15,648 nucleotides of DNA, taken from NCBI GenBank assembly GCA_964534945.1, contig CAZHSB010000042.1, positions 1 to 15,648 of the forward strand, read 5' to 3'. Under the pieces are notes generated by a model. The model searched no databases. It saw nothing but the letters and a program-made list of their open reading frames with translations, and was not told the origin of the DNA. Shown one piece after another: positions 7,437-15,107 of the stretch (positions within the stretch are counted from its first letter, which is position 1; each line of letters starts with the position of its first letter). This stretch comes from CAZHFA01 sp964534945 (GTDB lineage Bacteria; Bdellovibrionota_C; UBA2361; CAKMMH01). Position numbers and translations under genes: made by a program.

Positions 7437-8834
7437 ATGGCATCTAGTGTAAGTTTTTCAGGGATTTCTTCAGGAATAGATACCGATGCGCTTATTGATG
7501 CAACAATTAGTGCTAAAAGAGATTTAAAAATTACTCCGCTTGAAGATAAAATTGCAGAAGCTGAGGATGAAACAACGACAATGACGACTTTAAAGGAAAT
7601 GTTGCTTGATTTTAAGGATACATTAAGTAGTTATAATACATTGGCAGGTGGTGCTGTACAAAGGCAAGCGACATCAAATGACGAAACTGTTATTAGTGCT
7701 GTTGCCTCAAGTTCTGCGAGTATTGGAACATATGATGTAACAGTAAATGCATTGGCGCAAAAGGGAATGTTTACAATTGGTTCCCAATATAGTTCTCAAG
7801 ATGCTTTAATTGCGTCTGATGCTTCAGGGGAACAAACGATAAGCATTACTGTTGGCTCTGGAACAAAGGCAGTAACTTCTAACATATCTATTACAAGTGC
7901 GACGACTCTTTCTTCTTTTGCAGAAACTATCAATAATTTAGATATAAATTGCGAGGCAGTCATAGTGAACATTGGTTCGGCGGAAGAACCGTCATATACT
8001 GTTATGATTTCTTCCAATAACACTGGGGTGTCAGAAGGCTATTTGGGAGTTTCAACAACATCTTCAAATGACAATGTAATGACTCTTGTAAATTCTGGGC
8101 AACTTAGACAAGCACAAAATGCAAGTTTTTCAATAGCAGGACTAGCATCAAATATTACTAGATCATCAAATACAATTTCTGATGTCATTCCTGGTGTTAC
8201 ATTTAGCTTACAATCAGTAGGAACTGCGTCAGTAAATGTTACGAATGATTCAGATACGACTATGGCAAATTTACAAGAAATAGTTGATGCATTTAATGAG
8301 ATAGTTACATATATTTCGAAAAATAATACTGTTGAAAGAGATGAGAGTGGCGATGAGGTTGAAAATATTTTTGCAGCACTTTCTAAAACAAGAGTCGATA
8401 ACCATGCTTTAACCGCGATAAAAAATGTTATTTCATCAACGAAAGAGGAATCTGGCGTATATGCAAGAATTTTTGCAGATTTTGGAATAACAACAAATAC
8501 TGAAGATGGAACGCTTGATTTCGATACCGATAAATTTGAAGAAGTTTTTGCAAAGGATCCCAATTCTATCAATTCGATAATTACTCAAGTTGCGGATACA
8601 TTATCTTCCACAGGTGGAGTAATTGATCAATATACAAGATATAATGGTCTTATGGATGTAGTTATAAATAGCAATACGACTCAAATTTCAGATTGGAATG
8701 ATAAGATTACTCGTTATGAATCTATGTTAGATACAGAAGAAACCAATTTAAGATCAATGTACGCGAGATTTGAATCTTTAATGTCAGAGCTTCAAAGTTC
8801 TTCAAGTTCGCTTACATCGTTATTATCAAGTTAA
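7437..8834 (+). CDS. fliD: flagellar filament cap protein FliD (hook-associated protein 2)
   Basis: FliD is exported through the flagellar type III apparatus and caps the filament tip, where it helps flagellin subunits fold into place. The 465 residues are typical. The N-terminal FliD_N signature SFSGISSGIDTDALIDATIS (6-25) is clear. A Ser/Thr/Ala-rich variable middle follows, then the FliD_C region with IFADFGITTNTEDGTLDFD and a heptad-rich C-terminus running from ISDWNDKITRYESML to the Ser-rich end LTSLLSS, as in other caps. There is no signal peptide, as expected. AAGGGG sits five bases before the ATG. A sigma-54 type promoter lies directly upstream, so it is probably transcribed apart from the acc operon. 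fliS, its usual neighbour, is not visible. A repeat region and an assembly gap follow instead. Confidence 0.95.
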   Translation: MASSVSFSGISSGIDTDALIDATISAKRDLKITPLEDKIAEAEDETTTMTTLKEMLLDFKDTLSSYNTLAGGAVQRQATSNDETVISAVASSSASIGTYDVTVNALAQKGMFTIGSQYSSQDALIASDASGEQTISITVGSGTKAVTSNISITSATTLSSFAETINNLDINCEAVIVNIGSAEEPSYTVMISSNNTGVSEGYLGVSTTSSNDNVMTLVNSGQLRQAQNASFSIAGLASNITRSSNTISDVIPGVTFSLQSVGTASVNVTNDSDTTMANLQEIVDAFNEIVTYISKNNTVERDESGDEVENIFAALSKTRVDNHALTAIKNVISSTKEESGVYARIFADFGITTNTEDGTLDFDTDKFEEVFAKDPNSINSIITQVADTLSSTGGVIDQYTRYNGLMDVVINSNTTQISDWNDKITRYESMLDTEETNLRSMYARFESLMSELQSSSSSLTSLLSS

Positions 8835-8844
8835 GTTCTCCTTT

Positions 8845-8924
8845 TTTTGGGGATTCTTGTTGCAGACTTTCAGCCTGCAGTTGGGGGTATTTTTTTTGTA
8901 CCTGGGGTATGCATTCCCTTCGGG
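8845..8924 (-). repeat. GAA-loop hairpin repeat, left copy (minus orientation, cut by the gap)
   Basis: Read on the minus strand, this copy ends with a hairpin GCAGGCT-GAA-AGTCTGC (8862-8878, extended by a T-A pair 8861/8879) followed by a CCCC block. At its other end CCC-GAA-GGG (8916-8924) directly abuts the run of N. The 35 bases 8845-8879 match the reverse complement of 9354-9388 at 32 positions. A T-run (8890-8897) lies beyond the hairpin on the plus strand, so the element might also stop fliD transcription. Confidence 0.75.
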
Positions 8925-9024
8925 NNNNNNNNNNNNNNNNNNNNNNNNNNNNNNNNNNNNNNNNNNNNNNNNNNNNNNNNNNNNNNNNNNNNNNNNNNNN
9001 NNNNNNNNNNNNNNNNNNNNNNNN
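8925..9024. other. assembly gap (100 N)
   Basis: Exactly 100 N, the conventional placeholder for a gap of unknown length between scaffolded contigs. It begins at the end of a hairpin in the left repeat copy, which suggests assembly failed in repetitive or structured DNA. True content and length, including possible genes, are unknown. Confidence 0.97.
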
Positions 9025-9220
9025 TTTTACATTCATTTTTGGAAGGCACCTCCTTTTTTTAACATAATTTTAACAATAAGGTTGATATTTTAATGAATAG
9101 TGGAGAGGTGTTTTGAATTCGTAATTTTATTATTTTTTAAAATAACCTATTTTAATGTAATTTCAAAAAAATTAACAATTTTTGGCGAACGCTTTTTTTT
9201 CATAAAACTAAAAATTTTCG
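9025..9220. other. very AT-rich spacer without a gene
   Basis: This stretch lies between the gap and the right repeat copy. No open frame has a ribosome binding site or family resemblance. It is mostly A/T runs. The only GC-richer words are GGAAGGCACCTCC (9041-9053), followed by a T-run, and GGCGAACGC (9184-9192), followed by eight T. Either may be debris of further repeat units or weak terminators. Confidence 0.5.
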
Positions 9221-9388
9221 TTGCCCTGAAAGGGCGATCCTAAAAATCTTTGTATGCTAAATGCACTTGCGTTGAAAACGCTATACAACCCAGCCCAGGG
9301 TTAAACGCGAATGAAATGAGCGTGTATCCTGGGTGAAAAAAATCATCACAATCCGCAGGCTGAAAGTCTGCGACAAAAATCCCCAAAA
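9221..9388 (+). repeat. GAA-loop hairpin repeat, right copy (plus orientation)
   Basis: Four hairpins follow one another. TTGCCCT-GAA-AGGGCGA is at 9221-9237 and GCGTT-GAA-AACGC at 9269-9281. A larger one pairs CCCAGG (9294-9299) with CCTGGG (9328-9333), with inner ACGC (9305-9308) and GCGT (9320-9323). CGCAGGCT-GAA-AGTCTGCG is at 9354-9372. A CCCC block closes the unit. The GC-rich stems stand out from the AT-rich surroundings. The last 35 bases are an inverted copy of 8845-8879. This resembles the multi-hairpin intergenic repeats I recall from PVC-group and Chlorobi genomes, but I could not check that. Confidence 0.75.
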
Positions 9389-9478
9389 CAAATTTATAAT
9401 TATACATTGTATGGTGTTTCGTCACTTTTCCTATTTTAATTTCGATGACATAAAAAGTTAATTGAATAAAATAATAAA

Positions 9479-9483
9479 AAGGA
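9479..9483 (+). promoter_or_regulatory. ribosome binding site that decides the comM start
   Basis: AAGGA lies five bases before the ATG at 9489. The alternative TTG at 9462 has no such site, and its nine extra residues are absent from the family pattern, which begins MLAKVYS. Confidence 0.7.
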
Positions 9484-9488
9484 TCCTT

Positions 9489-11027
9489 ATGCTAGCAAAG
9501 GTATATACAAGTTCAATTTTTGGTGTTGATGCATATAAATCGCAAGTAGAAGCAAGAGTGGAAAATAATGAAAAAGAAAAATTCATTATTATTGGTCTTG
9601 CTGATAATACAGTCAAAGAAGCAAAAGAAAGAGTTTCTTCTGCGTTAAAAAGTCACGGCTTTATTTTACCTAAAAAAATAATTGTAAATTTATCTCCCGC
9701 AGAGATCCCAAAAGAAGGGTCACACTTTGATCTACCAATTGCAGTGGCTTTATTAGTGACAAAAGGAATTATAAGACAAGAACGTTTAAATAATATTGGT
9801 ATTTATGGAGAATTGTCGTTAGATGGTGAGGTAAAACCGGTGCGGGGGACTGTTGCATTAGTTATTGCTTCGAAAAAAAATAATATTGATACAGTTATAG
9901 TTCCGATTGAAAATTATATGGAGGCAAGATTAATAGTAGGTATAAAAGTTATACCAGTAAGAACACTAATGGATGTTATTAAATATATAAATAATGCAGA
10001 GTTAATAACAGTAGGGGATAATGATTTTAAAAAAGTAAGAAATACGACATTACTACTAGATATGAACGAAGTATGGGGGCAAGCACAAGCTAAAAAAGCA
10101 TTGATAATATCCGCAACGGGTGGTCATAATCTTTTAATGATTGGAAGCCCTGGATGCGGAAAAAGTATGCTTGCAAAGCGAATTCCATCAATTTTACCAA
10201 ATCTTAGCGAGAATGAAGTTTTAGATACTGTAAAAATTCATAGTATTGCAAATCAAAACATTGAAAATATCATATTAGGAGAAGCTCCTTTTAGAAGTCC
10301 ACATCATAATATTAGTGAAGCGGGACTATTAGGTGGTGGATCAAATCCCCGTCCTGGAGAAATTAGTCTAGCGCATAATGGCATCTTGTTTTTAGATGAA
10401 TTTCCTGAATTTAAACGATCTGCGCTTGAAGCATTAAGAGCACCACTTGAAAATGGTTATATTAATATATCCAGAAGTAAAGCAAAAATTTATCTTCCTG
10501 CGAACTTTAGATTAATCGCTGCAATGAATCCATGTCCTTGTGGATTTTTGTTATCAAAAAGTCAACAATGTCGGTGCTCTGACAGCCAAATACTAAAATA
10601 TTTAAATAAGCTTTCTGGGCCAATTATAGATAGAATAGATTTACATATTGAAATGGAAGAAGTTAATATATCAAAGATCAATAATCAAAAAAATTCATAT
10701 AAAGTGCCAAGCGATATTAAAAATATAATTTCTGATTTGAAGAGTTTACAAATAAAAAGACAAAGAAAATTAAATAATTTTCTAACCGGCCAAGAACTTT
10801 TGTCATCATCAAATATTTCAAACGACACTATTAAATTTCTTGAAGAGATAGCAAATAAAAAGAAAATAAGTGCAAGAGCATTTGTTAAAATTTTAAAAGT
10901 ATCAAGAACAATTGCTGATTTAGACGGGGAAGATAAAATTTGTGAAAAACATATTGCCTCCACTCTTGAATTTAGGAAGTTGGATAGTTTAAGGGCTTAC
11001 ATAAATAAGAAAGTTGGAAATTTTTAA
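9489..11027 (+). CDS. comM: YifB/ComM family Mg-chelatase-like AAA+ ATPase
   Basis: ComM proteins are hexameric helicases that drive branch migration during natural transformation in several bacteria. Many non-competent species also carry the gene. The 512 residues from the ATG at 9489 match the family. The N-terminal ChlI-like domain (MLAKVYTSSIFGVDAY, then VNLSPAEIPKEGSHFDLPIA) is followed by Walker A GSPGCGKS (219-226), the family block FRSPHHNISEAGLLGG (268-283), Walker B ILFLDE (299-304), MNPCPCG (346-352) with a second cysteine pair C361/C363 forming a zinc-ribbon-like knuckle, the arginine-bearing GPIIDRIDLHIE, and the C-terminal helices with SRTIADLDG. All catalytic elements look intact. 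It stands alone between the repeat region and the VWA gene. No convincing promoter was found. Whether this organism is competent cannot be told. Confidence 0.93.
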   Translation: MLAKVYTSSIFGVDAYKSQVEARVENNEKEKFIIIGLADNTVKEAKERVSSALKSHGFILPKKIIVNLSPAEIPKEGSHFDLPIAVALLVTKGIIRQERLNNIGIYGELSLDGEVKPVRGTVALVIASKKNNIDTVIVPIENYMEARLIVGIKVIPVRTLMDVIKYINNAELITVGDNDFKKVRNTTLLLDMNEVWGQAQAKKALIISATGGHNLLMIGSPGCGKSMLAKRIPSILPNLSENEVLDTVKIHSIANQNIENIILGEAPFRSPHHNISEAGLLGGGSNPRPGEISLAHNGILFLDEFPEFKRSALEALRAPLENGYINISRSKAKIYLPANFRLIAAMNPCPCGFLLSKSQQCRCSDSQILKYLNKLSGPIIDRIDLHIEMEEVNISKINNQKNSYKVPSDIKNIISDLKSLQIKRQRKLNNFLTGQELLSSSNISNDTIKFLEEIANKKKISARAFVKILKVSRTIADLDGEDKICEKHIASTLEFRKLDSLRAYINKKVGNF

Positions 11028-11096
11028 TTTATATTTACACTAGAGTTGAAGTAGTTAATTGTTAAAAACCAACTAATAGCTTAAAATAACTATTAA

Positions 11097-11117
11097 AAGC
11101 ATCTTTTGCTTATTTTT
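11097..11117 (+). terminator. weak terminator-like hairpin after comM
   Basis: AAGCA (11097-11101) pairs with TGCTT (11107-11111) around a five-base loop, followed by ATTTTT. The 138 bases between comM and the VWA gene are otherwise AT-rich with other small inverted repeats (such as TAATAG/CTATTA). The stem is only five bp, so the call is tentative. Confidence 0.3.
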
Positions 11118-11165
11118 AATATGTACTAAAATAATAAACGTATTTTGTGTTTTTAATGTGTAAAT

Positions 11166-13259
11166 ATGTACGCTAATTTAAAAAAATTTATATATTTGGT
11201 TTTTCTTAATTTTTTATTGATATTCAATTCATTTGCGGAAGGATCATCTATCAGTGGAGATTCAAATCTCAACGTTGTCTTATTACTCGATACTTCTGGT
11301 AGCATGCAAATTACAGATCCTCTAAAATTAAGGAATGAAGGAGTTAGGCTATTTTTACAATTTCTAAAAGATGGGGATAAGGTTTCAATAGTTCAATTTT
11401 CTGACTCCACAAAAGTATTAATGCAACCATCTTTTTTTAATAAGGGGGGATTAGATATTTTATCGCAAGGGCTTTCCTTGATGGAAAATACGGGACTTTA
11501 TACGGACTTGTACGAGGCAATCAATACTGCAAAAGAATTACTTTCTAAAGAACCAGATGAAGAATTTGAAAAAGTAATAGTTTTGTTTTCTGATGGAAAA
11601 TTAGATCCAGATGAGAAAATTAGGACAAAAGAAGAAGCGTTAACAAAAATACAAAATGAATTATTACCAGAATTAAAGGACAAAAACATAAAGCTTTATA
11701 CACTGTCTTTTAGTGATGAGGCGGATAAAGCATTACTAGAAAGTTTTGCAAATACTACAGATGCATTATCTTGGTTCACTCCAAATGCAGATAAAATTCA
11801 TGAATCTTTCTCAAAATTATTTTTGGCTGTGCAAAAACCACAAATAATACCAATTAGTGAGAAAGGATTAAAGATTGATGGACAGATAGATGAAGCAACA
11901 TTTTATATAAACAAACGAGACAAAAAAGAATTAGTGATTATTTCACCAGAGGGGCAAAAAATTGTCAAAAATAAGATGGGAGATAATATAAAATGGTTTT
12001 CTGGAAATTTATTTGAAATTATTACCGTAACGAAACCGCAAGAAGGGCTTTGGAACTTCTTAGGATCTATTTCAAAAGAAGATTTTGCTACTGTTTTGAC
12101 AAAATTAAAACTCGACGTAAAGTGGCCAACAACAATTTATAGAGGAGAGGAACAACTTATTACTGCAAGCATTTATGATAATAATAAAGTCATCACGCTT
12201 CCAGAAATAATTAAAGTTGTAAAGATGACATATCAAATTACTCCGACTGATAAGGTTTCACTTCCAATTCTAAGTGGAGAATTAAATGATAATGAGGTAG
12301 ACGGTGATGCTAGAGCATTAGATGGAATATTCTCAAAGATAATTAACATTGATACTGTTGGCGAATATGAGCTTTTAGTTAATGTGGTTACTCCTACATT
12401 TGAAAGACAGCAAAGAATTCCATTTAATGTTAAACCAAGGCTTGTTTTTCTTGATATGTATCGTGAAGATGATGAAGATTTATTTAAAATCAATGTAGAT
12501 TCAGAAATAGAAAAATATAAAGAGTTTAAAATTTTTCTTGAAGCAAAAAATTCTTCGAAAAAGATTTCAAAAATTCCTGTAGTACAATTAGAAGATGGCT
12601 CAAAAAGTTTTACTGCGACTACAGATACGCTAATGTCTGGTTTATATTCAATAGTTGCTGTTTTGTCTGGGACTAATGATGTTGGAATAAAAATTCAATC
12701 TATAAGTAAACCGATAGAGTATAAAAAGGGATCTGTCACAATAAAAAAGACAAAAATCATTGAAAAGAAAGAAGAGAATATAGTAGTCGTTAAAGAAAAT
12801 AAAGAAAAAACATTATTTCTTGAGCATGGTTGTGTATTTTTGATTAATATAATTATTTTGGTTTTAATTTTATTCTTTAAAAAAGGAAATACAAAAAAAG
12901 TTACTTGTGAAAATGTTAATTTAAAAATAAAAGATGATGTTTTAGAAAAAATAGAATCATTAGAGAAAAAATCCAAAGAGTCAGAAGTCGATACTTCTAG
13001 CTTAATTTTCTTAGATGATGATTCAGAGGAAGAGGATCAAGAGGAAAGAGAAAATACACAAGATGAAGATGTGACATTTGTAAGTGATATAAGTGAAGAA
13101 AATTTAGAAGAAGATAAAGAGGAGATGGAAAAAGATGTTACAACAGAAGATAATGATGAGACTTCTTCTGATAATGAAAATCTTGAAGGATCAGATTTAG
13201 AAGAGAATGAAGAAGAAAGTGAGATAGATAATAAAAACGATAAAAAGGAAAAAGCATAG
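11166..13259 (+). CDS. membrane-anchored von Willebrand factor A protein with acidic cytosolic tail
   Basis: The 697-residue product begins with a signal peptide (LKKFIYLVFLNFLLIFNSFAEG). The VWA domain (about 35-215) has a complete metal-binding MIDAS: DTSGS at 42-46, the threonine of YTDLYEA (T113) and the aspartate of LFSDG (D143). Two beta-rich stretches follow; DARALDGIFSK and VGEYELLVNV resemble the Ig-like modules often found behind VWA domains. One membrane span lies at about 555-573 (VFLINIIILVLILFF). The last 110 or so residues are strongly acidic (Asp/Glu-rich, with Ser/Thr) and end KKEKA. Expected topology is a large outer part with the acidic tail in the cytosol. No Shine-Dalgarno sequence precedes the ATG. 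It is followed after 20 bases by a coiled-coil protein and then SppA. Binding partner and function are unknown. Confidence 0.85.
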   Translation: MYANLKKFIYLVFLNFLLIFNSFAEGSSISGDSNLNVVLLLDTSGSMQITDPLKLRNEGVRLFLQFLKDGDKVSIVQFSDSTKVLMQPSFFNKGGLDILSQGLSLMENTGLYTDLYEAINTAKELLSKEPDEEFEKVIVLFSDGKLDPDEKIRTKEEALTKIQNELLPELKDKNIKLYTLSFSDEADKALLESFANTTDALSWFTPNADKIHESFSKLFLAVQKPQIIPISEKGLKIDGQIDEATFYINKRDKKELVIISPEGQKIVKNKMGDNIKWFSGNLFEIITVTKPQEGLWNFLGSISKEDFATVLTKLKLDVKWPTTIYRGEEQLITASIYDNNKVITLPEIIKVVKMTYQITPTDKVSLPILSGELNDNEVDGDARALDGIFSKIINIDTVGEYELLVNVVTPTFERQQRIPFNVKPRLVFLDMYREDDEDLFKINVDSEIEKYKEFKIFLEAKNSSKKISKIPVVQLEDGSKSFTATTDTLMSGLYSIVAVLSGTNDVGIKIQSISKPIEYKKGSVTIKKTKIIEKKEENIVVVKENKEKTLFLEHGCVFLINIIILVLILFFKKGNTKKVTCENVNLKIKDDVLEKIESLEKKSKESEVDTSSLIFLDDDSEEEDQEERENTQDEDVTFVSDISEENLEEDKEEMEKDVTTEDNDETSSDNENLEGSDLEENEEESEIDNKNDKKEKA

Positions 13260-13279
13260 AGAGCAAAAGGGATTATAAA

Positions 13280-13942
13280 GTGAATAACAATGAATCAATT
13301 TTAATTTTAGGTGTTGTTGAAGCTATTTTTATATCGGGAATAGTATTTTTCTTGTCGTTGCGAGACCGTATGCGCATTCAGAGTATTAATTCAAAATTAA
13401 AAGAAAATTTGTCTCAAAATATGTTTATGATACAAAGAATAAAAACTGTCATGGACCAAATAGTTCCCTTTAAGTCTTTAAAAAAAGAAGTAAAGGCATT
13501 GTTAAAGGCAAAAGATTTATTGAATCTTGAGAAGGGACGATATTCTATTACTGCAGCTGAATTAGAAGCAATAGATAAGAGATTAAGAGAATTAGAAGAA
13601 ATAGAAAGAGAATTAGAGGCAAGTAACCTTGAAACCAAAAAAGAGTTAGATTTATTAGATGGAAAATATAGGGAGTTAAAGGGGAAAAATGAGTCATTAG
13701 TTTTACACATCCAAGAAAATTCTGTGGAATACGCAAAAACGATATCTGATTTAGAATTGAATGAAGGTTTAGTAAAAGAGACTAATAGAGTAAAAGAAAA
13801 ATTTGATGAAATACAATCGCAGACTAAGAGTTTAACAGAACAATTAGAAAATGGTAAGAATCAGTATGTTATTTTAAAGAGGCGTTTTGATGCTCTAGAT
13901 ATTGAGTATGCACAGCTTTATGAAAAATATGCTCAAAAGTAA
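13280..13942 (+). CDS. membrane-anchored coiled-coil protein of unknown function
   Basis: This 220-residue protein has one N-terminal membrane span (about 4-26, SILILGVVEAIFISGIVFFL) followed by RDRMR, then an almost unbroken heptad-rich helix to the C-terminus. The helix includes ELEAIDKRLRELEEIEREL and a later NGKNQYVILKRRFDAL segment. Start codon is GTG at 13280, supported by AAGGGA seven bases upstream. The nearby ATG at 13290 is out of frame. It lies 20 bases after the VWA gene and 57 before sppA, on the same strand, so one operon is likely. The charged residues after the span suggest the coiled coil is in the cytosol, on the same side as the acidic tail of the VWA protein. Resemblance to other coiled-coil proteins may be only compositional. 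Confidence 0.8.
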   Translation: MNNNESILILGVVEAIFISGIVFFLSLRDRMRIQSINSKLKENLSQNMFMIQRIKTVMDQIVPFKSLKKEVKALLKAKDLLNLEKGRYSITAAELEAIDKRLRELEEIERELEASNLETKKELDLLDGKYRELKGKNESLVLHIQENSVEYAKTISDLELNEGLVKETNRVKEKFDEIQSQTKSLTEQLENGKNQYVILKRRFDALDIEYAQLYEKYAQK

Positions 13943-13999
13943 TAGATTAAAAAGTTTATTAAATTATCTTAACATTTTTATAAAAAAGGATAATCAATC

Positions 14000-14911
14000 A
14001 TGAAAGAATACTTTTTATGGCTTTTAAAGCTTTTAACAATTATGACAATAATTTTTATTATTATTCCAATTACTTTATTGATTTTATCAGCGAAGACTGT
14101 AGGACAACAAGTCTTAACTCCGACATTAAATGATACTAAGGGTATTGTGGCTGTCGTGGAAGTTTCGGGAGTTATCATGGATTCTAAAGATATTATCGGT
14201 AAATTATATAAACTTTCAAATGATAAAAATGTAAAAGGTATAATTTTAAAAATAAATTCTCCTGGTGGTGCCATTGCTCCATCGCAAGATATTTATAATA
14301 CTATTCTTGAACTTAAAAAGAAAAAGCCAATTTTTGCTGTAATGGACTCTATGGCTGCATCTGGTGGATATTATATTTCCGCTCCTTGTACAAAAATTTT
14401 TGCACAAAAGGGCACTTTAACTGCTTCAATTGGTGTTATCTCGCAGTTTACTAATGTAAAAAATTTACTCGATTGGTTTGGTGTAAAAATTGAAGTTATA
14501 AAAAGTGGAAAATTAAAAGATTTTGGATCGTCATTTAGAGATATGACAGACGAAGAAAGGATTTATTGGACAAATCAATCAGATAAGCTTCATCAAGAAT
14601 TTATTAAAGATATTGCAAAAGCACGTTCTCTTGATATCGTGAAACTTTCTCAAATAGCAGATGGTAGAGTGCTTTCTGGACTAGAAGCAAAAGATGCAAA
14701 ATTAGTTGATGAATTTGGGGGAGTTTATGAAGCTTCGAAAGTCATGTTTAACGATTTAGGAATAAAACTAAAAGATGATGAAACTCCGACAATTTATTAT
14801 GATGAAGATAGGTTAAAGGGAATTAAAAAATTTCTAGAATCAAGCGCAAGTACATTTAGTTTCTTGGGCATTGGGAAAAAAGGCAGACAATTTCTTTATA
14901 TGTCCTCTTAA
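14000..14911 (+). CDS. sppA: signal peptide peptidase SppA, short form (S49 family)
   Basis: SppA is a membrane-bound serine protease using a Ser/Lys dyad that degrades leftover signal peptides and some membrane proteins. At 303 residues this is the single-domain form that works as a ring, as in Bacillus, not the double-length E. coli type. One N-terminal membrane span (about 5-30) is followed by the S49 domain: LKINSPGG (83-90), DSMAASGGYYISAP (116-129) with catalytic S121, GTLTASIGVI (138-147) and SGKLKDFGSSFRDMT (169-183), where K173 lies 52 residues after S121 as in B. subtilis SppA (S147/K199). AAGGA (13986-13990) precedes the ATG by nine bases. Its position behind the VWA and coiled-coil genes suggests shared transcription and a link to membrane protein turnover, which is inference. 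Confidence 0.94.
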   Translation: MKEYFLWLLKLLTIMTIIFIIIPITLLILSAKTVGQQVLTPTLNDTKGIVAVVEVSGVIMDSKDIIGKLYKLSNDKNVKGIILKINSPGGAIAPSQDIYNTILELKKKKPIFAVMDSMAASGGYYISAPCTKIFAQKGTLTASIGVISQFTNVKNLLDWFGVKIEVIKSGKLKDFGSSFRDMTDEERIYWTNQSDKLHQEFIKDIAKARSLDIVKLSQIADGRVLSGLEAKDAKLVDEFGGVYEASKVMFNDLGIKLKDDETPTIYYDEDRLKGIKKFLESSASTFSFLGIGKKGRQFLYMSS

Positions 14912-15107
14912 ATAGAGATAAGGAACTATCTTATAAAAATCATAGCTTGTATCTTACTTATATTCTTGAATATTTGTGAGTGGTTGTTCTTAATTTTTTG
15001 AAAAATATTGATAAACAATTCAGAATATGTCAAATTGATGCCTGTTTTTAAAGGTAATAAAGGTTTCCTTCCATTTTTTAGAAATACATAGAGAGGAGTC
15101 AAATACA

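Noticed and set aside
8039..8572. 177-codon open frame antisense to fliD
   Set aside because: It lies wholly within fliD, has no ribosome binding site or family resemblance, and its Ser/Val-rich product is what the complement of fliD's codon pattern would give.
8812..9093. open frames spanning the N run on both strands
   Set aside because: They exist only because N does not create stop codons; the readable ends lie in hairpin repeats.
9402..9412. ATACA-T-TGTAT inverted repeat before comM as an operator
   Set aside because: Short AT-rich palindromes are expected often at this base composition, and no regulator or second copy supports it.
9240..9425. 61-codon minus-strand frame over the right repeat copy
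   Set aside because: The sequence is explained by structured repeat hairpins, and the frame has no ribosome binding site or recognisable protein.
8835..9461. CRISPR array in the repeat region
   Set aside because: The repeats are inverted and internally folded, there are no regularly spaced direct repeats with unique spacers, and no cas gene is present.
9462..9488. upstream TTG start for comM, adding nine residues
   Set aside because: It has no ribosome binding site, while the ATG at 9489 has AAGGA at five bases and gives the usual family N-terminus.
14914..14932. AGATA/TATCT hairpin just after sppA as a terminator
   Set aside because: The stem is only five to six AT-rich pairs and no T-run follows on the plus strand.
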